Assembly: GCF_007828865.1 (NCBI RefSeq)
Contig: NZ_VIVK01000001.1
Coordinates: 5,332,001-5,396,000 of the forward strand
DNA from: Kribbella amoyensis
Lineage (GTDB): Bacteria; Actinomycetota; Actinomycetes; Propionibacteriales; Kribbellaceae
Length of the DNA stretch: 64,000 nucleotides
Reading direction: 5' to 3'
Shown here: positions 50,099 through 57,501 of the stretch, piece by piece
Numbering within the stretch: position 1 is the first letter of the stretch
How the letters are laid out: each line of letters opens with the position of its first letter
The notes under the pieces: generated by a model
The model's input: only the letters and a program-made list of their open reading frames with translations
The model's database searches: none
Told to the model about the DNA's origin: nothing
Translations under genes and position numbers: made by a program

Positions 50099-51244
50099 AT
50101 GGGTCCACTGCGCGGGATCAAGGTGGTCGAGCTGGCCGGGATCGGCCCGGCGCCGTTCGCATGCCTGCACCTGGCTGAGCTCGGCGCCGAGGTGCTGCGC
50201 ATCGACCGCCCGGGCGGGGGCCTCGCGCTGGGCCCACCGGAGTACGAGCTGCTGAACCGTGGCCGGCGCAGTGTCGCCCTCGACCTCAAGCAACCGGCCG
50301 CCATCGCCACCGTGCTGCGGCTGGTCGAGCAGGCCGACATCCTGATCGAGGGATTCCGCCCGGGCGTGGCCGAACGGCTAGGTCTCGGCCCGGCGGACTG
50401 CCACGCGGTGAACGCGGCCCTCGTGTACGGTCGGATGACCGGGTGGGGCCAGGAAGGGCCGCTCGCGCAGTCGGCCGGGCACGACATCGACTACCTCGCG
50501 GTGTCCGGCGCCCTGCACCTGATCGGCCGGGCCGGTGGACCGCCCCAGGTCCCGGCGAACCTGCTCGGCGACTTCGCCGGCGGCTCGATGTACCTGGTGA
50601 CCGGGGTGCTGGCCGCGGTGATCGAGGCCCGGGGGAGCGGCCGGGGTCAGGTCGTCGACGCCGCGATCGTGGACGGCGCGGCTCACCTGACCACGATGAT
50701 GCTCGGCGCCCTCGCGACCGGGGCCTGGCAGCAGGAGCGCGGCACGAACCTGCTCGACACGGGCGCCCCGTTCTACGACGTGTACGAGACCTCCGACGGC
50801 CAGTACGTCGTGGTCGGCGCGCTGGAACCGCTGTTCTACGACGAACTCGTGGACCGGCTCGGGATCACGGCGCCGGACCGGTACGACCAGGCGAACTGGC
50901 CGGAGCTGCGCAAGGTGCTGGCCGAGACGTTCGCGCGGCGGACCCAGGCCGAGTGGACCGAGGTGTTCGACGGTTCGGACGCTTGCGTGGCCCCGGTGCT
51001 GCCGTTGGCCGGCGACCACCCGCATCTCGTGGCCAGGGGCACCTTTGTCGAACGGGACGGGATCCGGCAGGCCGCCCCGGCGCCACGGTTCTCGCGGACC
51101 CCCGCGGAGCTCGGCGAGCCACCGGCCCGGCCGGGTCAGCACACCCGCGCGGCGCTGACCGACTGGGGTATCCCCGATGTCGACGACCTGCTCGCCTCCG
51201 GCGCCGCCGTCCAGGACCGAGGCGCCGCCGTCCAGGACCGATAG
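50099..51244 (+). CDS. CaiB/BaiF-family CoA transferase or acyl-CoA racemase
   Basis: 381 residues. It opens GPLRGIKVVELAGIGPAPFA and has AELGAEVLRIDRPGG, ILIEGFRPGVAERLGLG, YGRMTGWGQEGPLAQSAGHDIDYLA (the catalytic Asp lies in the GHDIDY segment), and GAPFYDVYETSDGQYVVVGALE. This matches alpha-methylacyl-CoA racemases and type III CoA transferases; the GHDIDYLAVSGAL stretch favours the racemase subgroup. The last residues are a tandem duplication, GAAVQDR-GAAVQDR. It is the first gene of an operon with the acyl-CoA dehydrogenase. Confidence 0.92.
   Translation: MGPLRGIKVVELAGIGPAPFACLHLAELGAEVLRIDRPGGGLALGPPEYELLNRGRRSVALDLKQPAAIATVLRLVEQADILIEGFRPGVAERLGLGPADCHAVNAALVYGRMTGWGQEGPLAQSAGHDIDYLAVSGALHLIGRAGGPPQVPANLLGDFAGGSMYLVTGVLAAVIEARGSGRGQVVDAAIVDGAAHLTTMMLGALATGAWQQERGTNLLDTGAPFYDVYETSDGQYVVVGALEPLFYDELVDRLGITAPDRYDQANWPELRKVLAETFARRTQAEWTEVFDGSDACVAPVLPLAGDHPHLVARGTFVERDGIRQAAPAPRFSRTPAELGEPPARPGQHTRAALTDWGIPDVDDLLASGAAVQDRGAAVQDR
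51200..51241 (+). repeat. Perfect 21-base tandem duplication at the 3' end of the CaiB-family gene
   Basis: The 21-base unit at 51200-51220 is repeated exactly at 51221-51241, adding GAAVQDR in frame just before the stop. It looks recent. Confidence 0.95.
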
Positions 51245-51254
51245 GAGACCGCCC

Positions 51255-52396
51255 GTGCACCGTCAGCTGTTCGAGGACGACCACAACGCCTTCCGGGAGA
51301 CAGCGCGGGCGTTCTGCGACAAGGAGATCGTGCCGCACCACGGCAGCTGGGAGGAGGCCGGTATCGTCCCACGTGAGCTGTGGACCGCCGCGGGAGCGGC
51401 CGGGTTGCTCGGGTTCATGATGCCGGCCGAGTACGGCGGGGGCGGGGTGCGCGATTTCCGCTTCAACGCCGTCCTGATCGAGGAGCTCACCCGGGCCCGG
51501 GCCAGCGGTGTCGGGTTCACCATCCACACCGACATCGCCTCCGCGTACCTGCTCGACTACGCGACCGACGAGCAGAAGGCGCGCTGGCTGCCGAAGTTCT
51601 GCAGCGGCGAGACGATCACCGCGATCGCGATGACCGAACCGGGCGCGGGCAGCGATCTGCAGGGCATCCGGACGACCGCGGTCCGCGACGGCGACGAGTA
51701 GTGCTGACCGGGCAGAAGACGTTCATCTCCAACGGCATCCTGGCCGACCTGGTCATCGTCGTCGCGAAGACCGACCCGGCGGCCGGGCACCAGGGCATCT
51801 CACTGCTCGTGGCCGAACGCGGCATGCCCGGTTTCGAGCGCGGGCGGAACCTGGACAAGATCGGCCTGAAGGCGCAGGACACCGCCGAGCTCTTCTTCGA
51901 CCACGTCCGGGTCCCGGCGGCGAACCTGCTCGGCGAGGAGGGCAACGGCTTCGTCCAGCTGATGGAGAAACTGCCCCAGGAGCGCCTCGCGATCGCCGTG
52001 GTCGCCGCCGCGGCCTGCGAGAACATGCTCGGGTCCACGCTGGCGTACGTGAAGGAGCGCAAGGCGTTCGGCCGGCCGATCGGCTCGTTCCAGAACAGCC
52101 GCTTCGTGCTCGCCGAACTGGCCACCGAGACGCAGATCGCCCGCGTCTTCGTGGACCGCTGCATCGAGGAACTGAACGCCGGCACGCTGACGGTCGCCGA
52201 GGCCGCGATGGCGAAGTGGTGGACCACCGAACTGCAGCAGAAGGTGGCCGATCGTTGCCTGCAGTTGCACGGCGGCTACGGCTTCATGACCGAGTACCCG
52301 ATCGCCAAGGCGTACCTCGACACCCGGATCCAGACGATCTACGGCGGCACCACCGAGATCATGAAGGAGATCATCGGGAGAACGATGGGAATCTGA
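51255..52396 (+). pseudogene. Acyl-CoA dehydrogenase broken by a one-base deletion
   Basis: From GTG 51255 (TAGGAG ahead) the frame encodes 148 residues of an acyl-CoA dehydrogenase (FRETARAFCDKEIVPHH, MPAEYGGGGV, AIAMTEPGAGSDLQGIRTT) and stops at TAG 51699-51701 after RDGDE. The next frame continues exactly where the family does, VLTGQKTFISNGILADLV, to a normal end (LQLHGGYGFMTEYPIAKAYLDTRIQTIYGGTTEIMKE, seen as HGGYGFMTEYPIAKAY and YGGTTEIMKEIIGRTMG). Total length 1142 is one base short of a multiple of three; restoring one base after GAGTA would read EYVLTGQK. All catalytic regions survive. This may be a true mutation or a sequencing error. The GTG at 51701 could also restart translation of a 231-residue C-terminal piece. 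Confidence 0.88.
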
Positions 52397-52447
52397 CCGG
52401 TTCGTGGAAGACTGCGAGAAGTACCGCCGAGCCGGAGGGGGCTTGTC

Positions 52448-53044
52448 ATGGGCATCGTGTCGCCGGGGTTCACCGGGCGCCGCCGGGGTGGGTCGGACCT
52501 GCCGCCGGGGCAGTACCTGACCCGGGACTTCCCGGTGTTGTCGGCGGGCCCGACGCCGCACATCCTGACCGAGCACTGGGAGTTCAGCATCGCCAGCGAG
52601 ACCGGCGAGGTGTACCGGTGGGACTGGCAGGCGTTGCAGGCGCTGCCGGCCGAGGACATCACCACCGACCTGCACTGCGTCACCCGCTGGTCCAAGCTCG
52701 GGACGGACTGGAAGGGCGTCTCGCTGGACACGCTGTTCGAGGACGTCGAGACCGGGGCCGACTTCGTGATGGCGCACAGCTACGGCGGCTACACGACGAA
52801 TCTGCCGCTCGAGGACCTGCTCGACGGCCAGGCCTGGATCGCGTACGAGTACGACGGTGACCCGCTCGCCGCGGAGCACGGCGGCCCGGCCCGGCTGCTG
52901 GTGCCGCACCTGTACCTGTGGAAGAGCGCGAAGTGGGTCCGCGGCCTGGTGCTGTCCGACACGAACGACCTGGGCTTCTGGGAGACCGCCGGCTACCACG
53001 AGTACGGAGACCCATGGAAAGAACAGCGCTACGCAGGCGACTGA
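52448..53044 (+). CDS. Molybdopterin-dependent oxidoreductase domain protein (sulfite-oxidase/MsrP fold)
   Basis: 198 residues. The sulfite-oxidase-type Mo domain is recognisable from WEFSIASETGEVYRWDWQAL, LHCVTRWSKLGTDWKGVSLDTL, whose Cys would bind Mo, AHSYGGYTTNLPLEDLLDGQAWIA and GPARLLVPHLYLWKSAKWVRG. There is no signal peptide, so it appears cytosolic. Its stop overlaps the next gene by 31 bases. The partner is the FAD reductase encoded next. Confidence 0.9.
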   Translation: MGIVSPGFTGRRRGGSDLPPGQYLTRDFPVLSAGPTPHILTEHWEFSIASETGEVYRWDWQALQALPAEDITTDLHCVTRWSKLGTDWKGVSLDTLFEDVETGADFVMAHSYGGYTTNLPLEDLLDGQAWIAYEYDGDPLAAEHGGPARLLVPHLYLWKSAKWVRGLVLSDTNDLGFWETAGYHEYGDPWKEQRYAGD

Positions 53045-53766
53045 CCTGGCAGGTCGGCACCGTCACCGAGATCCGCCAGGAGACGGCGACGGCCAGGACG
53101 ATCGTGGTCGACCTGCCGGACTGGCCGGGTCACCTGGCCGGACAGCACCTGGACGTCCGGCTCACCGCGCCGGACGGGTACCGGGCCTCCCGGTCGTACT
53201 CGATCGCGTCCGCCTGGTCGGGTCAGGGCATCGAGCTGACCGTGGAGCAGGTCCCGGACGGGGAGGTCTCGCCGTACCTGGTCGAGGTGCTCAAGGCCGG
53301 TGATCCGCTGGAGGTCCGCGGGCCGGTCGGCGGGTGGTTCGTCTGGAAGCCGGAGCAGCCTGGTCCGGTCCAGCTGATCGGCGGTGGCTCGGGGATCGTG
53401 CCGCTGATGGCGATGCTGCGTGCCCACGCCGCCGAGGGGAGTACGACACCCGTGCGGCTGCTGTACTCGGTCCGTCGTCCCGCGTCGGTGATCTACGTGG
53501 ACGGGCTGAAGGAGCTGGCCGCGTCGGACGACGTCGACCTCACCTTCGTCTACACCCGGGAGGCGCCACCCGGGGAGCCGCGGGTCGGGCGGATCGACGC
53601 CGACCTGCTGCAGGAGAAGGCCTTCGCGCCGGACGACGAGCTGACGACGTACGTGTGCGGGCCGACGCCGTTCGTCGAGGCGGTCGCCGACCTCCTCGTC
53701 GCCGGCGGGCACGACCCGAGCCGGATCAGGACAGAACGCTTCGGACCGACAGGAGGACCGCGATGA
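53014..53766 (+). CDS. Ferredoxin-NADP reductase-type FAD-binding oxidoreductase
   Basis: 250 residues from ATG 53014. FAD domain with LAGQHLDVRLTAPDGYRASRSYSIAS (RSYS is the flavin motif), NAD(P) domain with LIGGGSGIVPLMAMLRAHA, LLYSVRRPASVIYVDGL and the terminal YVCGPTPFVEAVADLL. It lacks a ferredoxin domain. It probably passes electrons between NAD(P)H and the molybdopterin protein encoded just upstream, with which it overlaps by 31 bases. Confidence 0.9.
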   Translation: MERTALRRRLTWQVGTVTEIRQETATARTIVVDLPDWPGHLAGQHLDVRLTAPDGYRASRSYSIASAWSGQGIELTVEQVPDGEVSPYLVEVLKAGDPLEVRGPVGGWFVWKPEQPGPVQLIGGGSGIVPLMAMLRAHAAEGSTTPVRLLYSVRRPASVIYVDGLKELAASDDVDLTFVYTREAPPGEPRVGRIDADLLQEKAFAPDDELTTYVCGPTPFVEAVADLLVAGGHDPSRIRTERFGPTGGPR

Positions 53767-54035
53767 CCGCCGACGTCCCCACCCACCTGGACGGCAACGC
53801 CGCCGCCGGCAAGCTGCGCGAGATCTTCGCCGTGGACCTCACCGCGGCGATCGCACGCTGCGCGGGCTGCGGCCAGACAGGTGTCTTCGCCGAGACCAGG
53901 CTGTACGTCGACGCACCCGGCATGGTCGCCCGCTGCGCAAGCTGCGACCAAGTCCTGCTGCGCGTCGTCACGACACCGGATGACACGTACCTCGACCTCC
54001 GAGGTCTCACCTACCTGAAAGTCCCGAACGCCTAG
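53763..54035 (+). CDS. DUF6510-type double-CxxC small protein
   Basis: 90 residues. It opens HLDGNAAAGKLREIFAVDLTAA and has two CxxC pairs, RCAGCGQTGVFAE and RCASCDQVLLRVV, which suggest a zinc ribbon or rubredoxin-like site. The start overlaps the previous stop (ATGA). The conserved trio of Mo-oxidoreductase, FAD reductase and this protein suggests a small electron-transfer or maturation partner, but no biochemical role is known to me. Confidence 0.85.
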   Translation: MTADVPTHLDGNAAAGKLREIFAVDLTAAIARCAGCGQTGVFAETRLYVDAPGMVARCASCDQVLLRVVTTPDDTYLDLRGLTYLKVPNA

Positions 54036-54076
54036 CCAGTACTGGACAATCCCCGCCAACCACGCGGCCGACCGCA

Positions 54077-54331
54077 CGGCACCCGGCGGGGTGGTCGTCG
54101 CAACGGCACCCGGCGGGGTGGTCGTCGCAACGGCACCCGGCGGGGTGGTCGTCGCAACGGCAGCCGGCGCGGGGTGATGGTCGCAACGGCAGCCGGCGCG
54201 GGGTGATGGTCGCAACGGCAGCCGGCGCGGGGTGATGGTCACAACGGCACCCGGCGCGGGGTGATGGTCACAACGGCACCCGGCGCGGGGTGGTCGTCAC
54301 AACGGCACCCGGCGCGGGGTGATGGTCACAA
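54077..54331. repeat. Tandem minisatellite, nine units of 27 and 29 bases
   Basis: Units start at CGG 54077, 54104 and 54131 (27 bases each), then 54158, 54187, 54216, 54245, 54274 and 54303 (29 bases each). Consensus parts are CGGCACCCGGCGGGGTGGTC and CGGCAGCCGGCGCGGGGTGA. The 29-base units would shift any reading frame, which argues against translation through the array. The unit change and shared internal differences show stepwise duplication. Confidence 0.95.
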
Positions 54332-54663
54332 CGGCGGCCGCCATAACGCACTCGCCAGCCACGCGCCCGCGGCGCTCGCGCACGGAGTCATGCTTGCCCC
54401 GCTTGGGCCCCTGCACCCTGCCCCTGCACTTTGTGCACTCTCCAGCCACTCGGACACGCCCACTGCGGCCGGTAGGCGCACAGAGAACTGCCCCGCCCAG
54501 GTCGCTTCCGCGGTGTCGGCGCCGCGGTGTCGCTGCCTCGCTCCGAAGTCGCTGTCGTGTACGAGGGCTCGGTGTGCTCGGTGAGTCGGTGGCGGACTTT
54601 GTGCGCCCGTCAGCCAGGTGGCCGCGTTCGTGGTGGTCGGTCGGTGCTCAGAGTCACGCAGGC

Positions 54664-54779
54664 CGGCGACTTTGTGCGCGCGTCGGCCAAGCCGGCCCGC
54701 GGGCCGTGGTCGGTACGCGCACAAAGTCACGAAGGCCTCGTTGGGGGTCCTGCCGCAGACGCATCCGCAGCGTGCTCCC
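54664..54779. repeat. 116-base direct repeat, copy 1, with internal stem-loop
   Basis: It matches 54926-55041 at almost every base. Within it GACTTTGTGCGCG (54668-54680) and CGCGCACAAAGTC (54716-54728) form a 13-base stem around a 35-base loop that contains the palindrome GGCCCGCGGGCC. Confidence 0.92.
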
Positions 54780-54925
54780 TCCTCAACCATCTCGGTTCCT
54801 CAACCTCCTCGGTGTCCGCGGCGAGTACATCGGGACTGTCCGCCGTGTGCGGAGGCGACCTTATGCGCCCGTCAGCCAAGTGGCCGCGTTCGTGGCGGTC
54901 GGTGCGTGCACGGAGTCGTGCTGGT

Positions 54926-55041
54926 CGGCGACTTTGTGCGCGCGCCGGCCAAGCCGGCCCGCGGGCCGTGGTCGGTACGCGCACAAAGTCACGAAGGCCT
55001 CGTTGGGGGTCCTGCCGCAGACGCATCCGCAGCGTGCTCCC
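54926..55041. repeat. 116-base direct repeat, copy 2, with internal stem-loop
   Basis: Second copy, offset by 262 bases. The 13-base arms lie at 54930-54942 and 54978-54990 and are unchanged. One substitution relative to copy 1 lies just inside the left arm. Confidence 0.92.
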
Positions 55042-55247
55042 GTGTGCGGAGGCGACTTTGTGTGCCTGTCAGCCGAGTGGCCGCGTTCGTGGCGGTCGGT
55101 GCGTGCACGGAGTCGTGCTGGCGGGCGACTTCGTGCGCGGGTTGGTTGGGATGAGCTGGTCAGGGTGGGCGATGGGTGCACAAGGTCGCGGCCAACGTGC
55201 GGGGATACGGGATGGGGCGCGATGTGGGTGCGCGGGGTGGGGAGTGC

Positions 55248-55451
55248 ATGACGATGAGCCGGTGCCTAGTGCACCCGGACGGTCAACGACCTCTGACCGC
55301 GGCCGGTCTCGCGCTCGGCGTCGAACGCCTCCTGGGTCTGCACGGCGACCCCGTCCCGCCGGGCCTCCACACGCCCGAGTCGCTGATCGATTCTGCGTAT
55401 GCGGTTGAGCGACTCGGCGAGCTCGGTGCCGCCTTTGTCGAGACGGCCTAG
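55248..55451 (+). pseudogene. Short orphan coding fragment, possibly a C-terminal remnant
   Basis: 67 residues from ATG 55248 with GGGGAG ahead: CLVHPDGQRPLTAAGLALG, ERLLGLHGDPVPPGLHTPESLIDSAYAVERLGELGAAF. Composition is protein-like and unlike the repeats beside it. The PPGLHTPESLID and YAVERL pattern recalls the C-terminal end of saccharopine-dehydrogenase-like reductases, so this may be the remnant of a longer gene whose front was replaced by the repeat region; I am not sure. It could instead be a small real gene. Its TAG overlaps the convergent merR stop in CTAG. Confidence 0.45.
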
Positions 55452-56185
55452 CGGCGGGGTTTGGTCCGGGAGCGGCGGATCGTGTCGCGCTGGGTCTCGC
55501 CGACGGCGCGTTCGTAGGCGAGGACGAGACCCTGGATGGTGACCGGCTTGAAGCGTTCGACGAGCTGCTGGATGTGTTCCGGTGGTCCGCCCGAGTCGCG
55601 GTAGTGCGGCCAGACCAAGGTCTGGAACACCTCGGTCAGCTCCTCGGCGATCGCGCGGCCGTGCTCGGTGAAGATCCGGCCGGCGGCCTGCACCGCCTCC
55701 ACCGGGAGGTCGAGGTCGAGCAGTTCCACGCCGAGGCTGAGGTGTGCCGTGGCGACCTGGAACACGTCCTCGTCCGGCGTCGGTTCGACCACGCCGAGCG
55801 CGACCAGCATCTCGATGTCGTCGTCGGTCAGGTCACGCCCGGTCCGCCGGATCAGCGCCGCCCGGTCCAGGGTCTCCGGCAGGTCCCGCATCCACGGCGT
55901 GAGCAGGGTACGGTGCAGCGCGATGTCCTGCGGGGTCGCGTCGGTCGGGATCCGGTCCAGGTACCCCTCGATCGCCGACAGCGTGAACCCGTGCGCCTGC
56001 AGCTCCCGGACCAGGTCGAGACGGGCGATGTGCTCGGGGCCGTAGTACCCGACCCGGCCGCGGCGGACCGGCGGCGGGATCAGTCCCCGGCCCGCGTAGA
56101 ACCGCAGCGTCCGCACCGTCATCCCTACCCGGGCGGACAGTTCGTCGACGGTCAGGGTCGCCTCGTCCGCGGTGACTTCTGACAT
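55448..56185 (-). CDS. MerR-family transcriptional regulator of acyl-CoA genes
   Basis: 245 residues from ATG 56185. The winged helix-turn-helix (TLTVDELSARVGMTVRTLRFYAGRGLIPPP in its parts VDELSARVGMTVRTLRFYAG and GRVGYYGPEHIARLDLV) is followed by a coiled coil and a ~150-residue helical ligand domain. No metal-site cysteines are present, so an organic or acyl-CoA ligand is likely. A TATGAT hexamer (56193-56198 on the minus strand) ends 7 bases before the ATG, and there is no ribosome site, so the message is probably leaderless. It is divergent from the thiolase gene across a MerR-type operator. Confidence 0.92.
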   Translation of the reverse strand: MSEVTADEATLTVDELSARVGMTVRTLRFYAGRGLIPPPVRRGRVGYYGPEHIARLDLVRELQAHGFTLSAIEGYLDRIPTDATPQDIALHRTLLTPWMRDLPETLDRAALIRRTGRDLTDDDIEMLVALGVVEPTPDEDVFQVATAHLSLGVELLDLDLPVEAVQAAGRIFTEHGRAIAEELTEVFQTLVWPHYRDSGGPPEHIQQLVERFKPVTIQGLVLAYERAVGETQRDTIRRSRTKPRR

Positions 56186-56209
56186 GGCGCAGATCATAAT
56201 CGGCGGGCC

Positions 56210-56240
56210 TTGACCATTGTGACAGCGCAACTGTCACAAT
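56210..56240 (+). promoter_or_regulatory. MerR-type promoter/operator of the thiolase operon
   Basis: -35 TTGACC (56210-56215), a 19-base spacer (56216-56234), -10 CACAAT (56235-56240). The dyad ATTGTGACAG-CGCAA-CTGTCACAAT (56216-56240) has perfect 10-base arms. A 19-base spacer with a central dyad is the classical MerR activation geometry. The site lies 25 bases from the merR start and 34 from the thiolase start. Confidence 0.9.
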
Positions 56241-56274
56241 CAGGGGTGTTCACCCCACACCGACGGGATCGACG

Positions 56275-57501
56275 ATGACCGCAGCCAGCGAAGCCTTCCT
56301 CTACGACGCGATCCGGACCCCGCGCGGCAAGGGCAAGCCGACCGGCGCCCTGTACGAGGTCAAGCCGATCCAGCTGATCACCGGCCTGCTCACCGAACTG
56401 CGCGCGCGGCACCCGGAGCTGGATCCGGCCACGATCGACGACGTCGTCCTCGGTGTCGTCACCCCGATCGGCGACCAGGGCATGGACATCGCCCGGACCG
56501 CGGTGCTGGCGGCCGGGTACCCGGAGACCACCGGCGGCGTGCAGCTCAACCGGTTCTGCGCGTCCGGCCTGGAGGCGGTCAACCAGGCGGCGCAGCGGGT
56601 CCGGTCCGGCTGGGAGGACTTCATCCTGGCCGGCGGGGTCGAGTCGATGTCCCGGGTCCCGATGGCCTCCGACGGCGGCGCGTGGGCGATGGACCCGGAG
56701 ACCGCGCTGGCGACGAACTTCGTCCCGCAGGGCATCAGCGCGGACCTGATCGCCACCCTCGACGGCTTCTCCCGGACCGATGTCGACACCTACGCCGCGG
56801 AGTCGCACGCGCGGGCCGCGAAGGCCTGGGCCAACGGGTACTTCGGCCGCTCGGTGGTCCCGGTGAAGGATCGCAACGGGCTGCGGATCCTGGACCACGA
56901 CCAGCTGGTCCGGCCGGGGACGACGGTGGAGACGCTGGCCGGGTTGCCGGTGTCGTTCGCGGCGATCGGCGAGCACGGCGGCTTCGACTCGGTCGCGCTG
57001 GAGAAGTACGTCACGGTCGAGCGGATCGACCACGTGCACCACGCGGGCAACTCGTCCGGCATCGTCGACGGCGCGGCGCTGGTTGCTGTCGGCAACGAAA
57101 AGGCGGGGGAGGCGCTCGGCCAGGCACCGCGGGGCCGCGTGGTCGCGACAGCGGTGAGCGGCGCGGATCCGACCATCATGCTGACCGGACCGGCCCCGGC
57201 CGCCCGCAAGGCCTTGGCGAAGGCCGGTCTCGAGGTGTCGGACATCGACCTGTTCGAGATGAACGAGGCGTTCGCGGCCGCGGTCCTGCACTTCATGGCC
57301 GATCTGGGCGTCCCGCACGAGAAGGTCAACGTGAACGGCGGCGCGATCGCGCTCGGTCACCCGCTCGGCGCGACCGGCGCGATCCTGATCGGCACCCTGC
57401 TGGACGAGCTGGAGCGGCGCGAGCTGCGGTACGGCCTGGCAACCCTGTGCGTCGGCGGCGGGATGGGCGTCGCGACCATCATCGAGAGGCTGGCGGCATG
57501 A
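56275..57501 (+). CDS. Acetyl-CoA C-acyltransferase (thiolase)
   Basis: 408 residues, degradative-type thiolase length. The nucleophile Cys95 lies in NRFCASGLEAVNQAA, His362 in GGAIALGHPLGATGAI, and the second catalytic Cys in LATLCVGGGMGVA. It cleaves 3-ketoacyl-CoA. Its stop overlaps the FadB-type gene (ATGA), the common order of a beta-oxidation pair. Confidence 0.95.
   Translation: MTAASEAFLYDAIRTPRGKGKPTGALYEVKPIQLITGLLTELRARHPELDPATIDDVVLGVVTPIGDQGMDIARTAVLAAGYPETTGGVQLNRFCASGLEAVNQAAQRVRSGWEDFILAGGVESMSRVPMASDGGAWAMDPETALATNFVPQGISADLIATLDGFSRTDVDTYAAESHARAAKAWANGYFGRSVVPVKDRNGLRILDHDQLVRPGTTVETLAGLPVSFAAIGEHGGFDSVALEKYVTVERIDHVHHAGNSSGIVDGAALVAVGNEKAGEALGQAPRGRVVATAVSGADPTIMLTGPAPAARKALAKAGLEVSDIDLFEMNEAFAAAVLHFMADLGVPHEKVNVNGGAIALGHPLGATGAILIGTLLDELERRELRYGLATLCVGGGMGVATIIERLAA

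Larger units (their letters stand above)
54036..55247. repeat. Gene-free 1.2-kb repeat region downstream of the molybdopterin trio
   Basis: This gap contains a 27/29-base tandem repeat (54077-54331), then a block of alternating units: A (GGACTTTGTGCGCCCGTCAG onward) near 54594, 54845 and 55042, and B (116 bases) at 54664 and 54926. Open frames here are antisense to each other, low-complexity and shared between repeats, and none has a recognisable family, so I treat the region as non-coding. GACTTTGTG or a one-base variant occurs near 54428, 54595, 54668, 54930, 55054 and 55127. Confidence 0.85.

Noticed and set aside
54077..54331. Regular repeats that might be a CRISPR array.
   Set aside because: The 27/29-base units are directly adjacent with no unique spacers, and no cas genes are present.
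54319..55251. Open frame of 310 codons spanning the 54-kb repeat region, plus overlapping ones in other frames.
   Set aside because: Several frames are open at once on both strands, the sequence is dominated by repeats, and no conserved motif is visible. The 29-base units do not keep frame.
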